Under the pieces are notes generated by a model, which made no database searches, was not told where the DNA came from, and worked only from the letters and a program-made list of their open reading frames with translations. The translations under genes were made by a program, and so were the position numbers. A stretch of DNA of 21,952 bases from an uncultured Gammaproteobacteria bacterium (GTDB lineage Bacteria; Pseudomonadota; Gammaproteobacteria; Halothiobacillales; Halothiobacillaceae), in NCBI GenBank assembly GCA_938004235.1, contig CALKWL010000384.1, forward strand, positions 1 through 21,952, in the 5' to 3' direction. Positions 21,902 through 21,952 of the stretch are shown piece after piece (within the stretch, counting starts at the first letter, position 1; each line of letters opens with the position of its first letter).

Positions 21902-21952
21902 AGATCGGAAGAGCCCACGTCTGAACTCCAGTCACGTCAGTCAATCTCGTAT
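21902..21952. other. Illumina TruSeq index-adapter contamination (right contig end)
   Basis: AGATCGGAAGAGC begins at 21902, followed by the standard index adapter with one mismatch (C instead of A at 21915), the index GTCAGTCA (21936-21943) and ATCTCGTAT. It is the reverse complement of the left-end adapter with the same index. This is not genomic DNA. Confidence 0.98.

Overview
The window is one whole assembled contig, not an excerpt. Both ends carry untrimmed Illumina TruSeq index-adapter sequence (1-44 and about 21902-21952), so the genome-derived part is about 45-21901. The GC-rich DNA, the rne/rluC/HAD/sppA neighbourhood, clpS-clpA, and gltX followed by tandem tRNA-Ala(GGC) point to a proteobacterium. 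A gammaproteobacterium is most likely, but I cannot name a genus from sequence alone.

Layout. (1) 45-7686, plus strand: the 3' part of an RND efflux permease, then, 13 nt later, a compact Mrp-type cation/proton antiporter operon. Its order is mrpE, mrpF, mrpG, a fused MbhD-MbhE-MrpB protein, mrpC, mrpD and a second MrpD/NuoL-like subunit, mostly with ATGA stop/start overlaps. There is no full-length MrpA. (2) 7687-8122: a non-coding junction with a 230-bp element bounded by terminal inverted repeats and packed with internal palindromes, plus a second repeat-like stretch. (3) 8123-13519, minus strand: an unbroken run read as rluC, HAD phosphatase, sppA, clpS, clpA, linking 23S rRNA modification, a membrane signal-peptide peptidase and N-degron proteolysis. 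(4) 13520-14319: an 800-bp divergent intergenic region with a good plus-strand promoter candidate, a strong hairpin and a second inverted-repeat-bounded element of about 166 bp just before rne. (5) 14320-17249, plus strand: rne (RNase E) with a strong intrinsic terminator. (6) 17259-20967, minus strand: a GbsR/MarR-like regulator, its terminator, then an SDR-DUF2269-DUF4166 operon, followed by a YdiK-like AI-2E-family membrane protein. A matching operator-like sequence lies in front of both the regulator and the SDR operon. (7) 21036-21901, minus strand: the 3' end of gltX, two identical tRNA-Ala(GGC) genes separated by a 150-nt spacer of consecutive hairpins, and a terminator.

Most content is ordinary chromosomal housekeeping. 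The parts most worth a second look are the regulator plus SDR/DUF2269/DUF4166 operon with its shared operator, the MrpA-less antiporter operon joined to an RND pump, whose last subunit lacks the usual TM5 glutamate, and the two hairpin-rich elements. One of those elements sits in the probable leader of rne. No CRISPR array, phage module, integrase or intact insertion sequence is visible.
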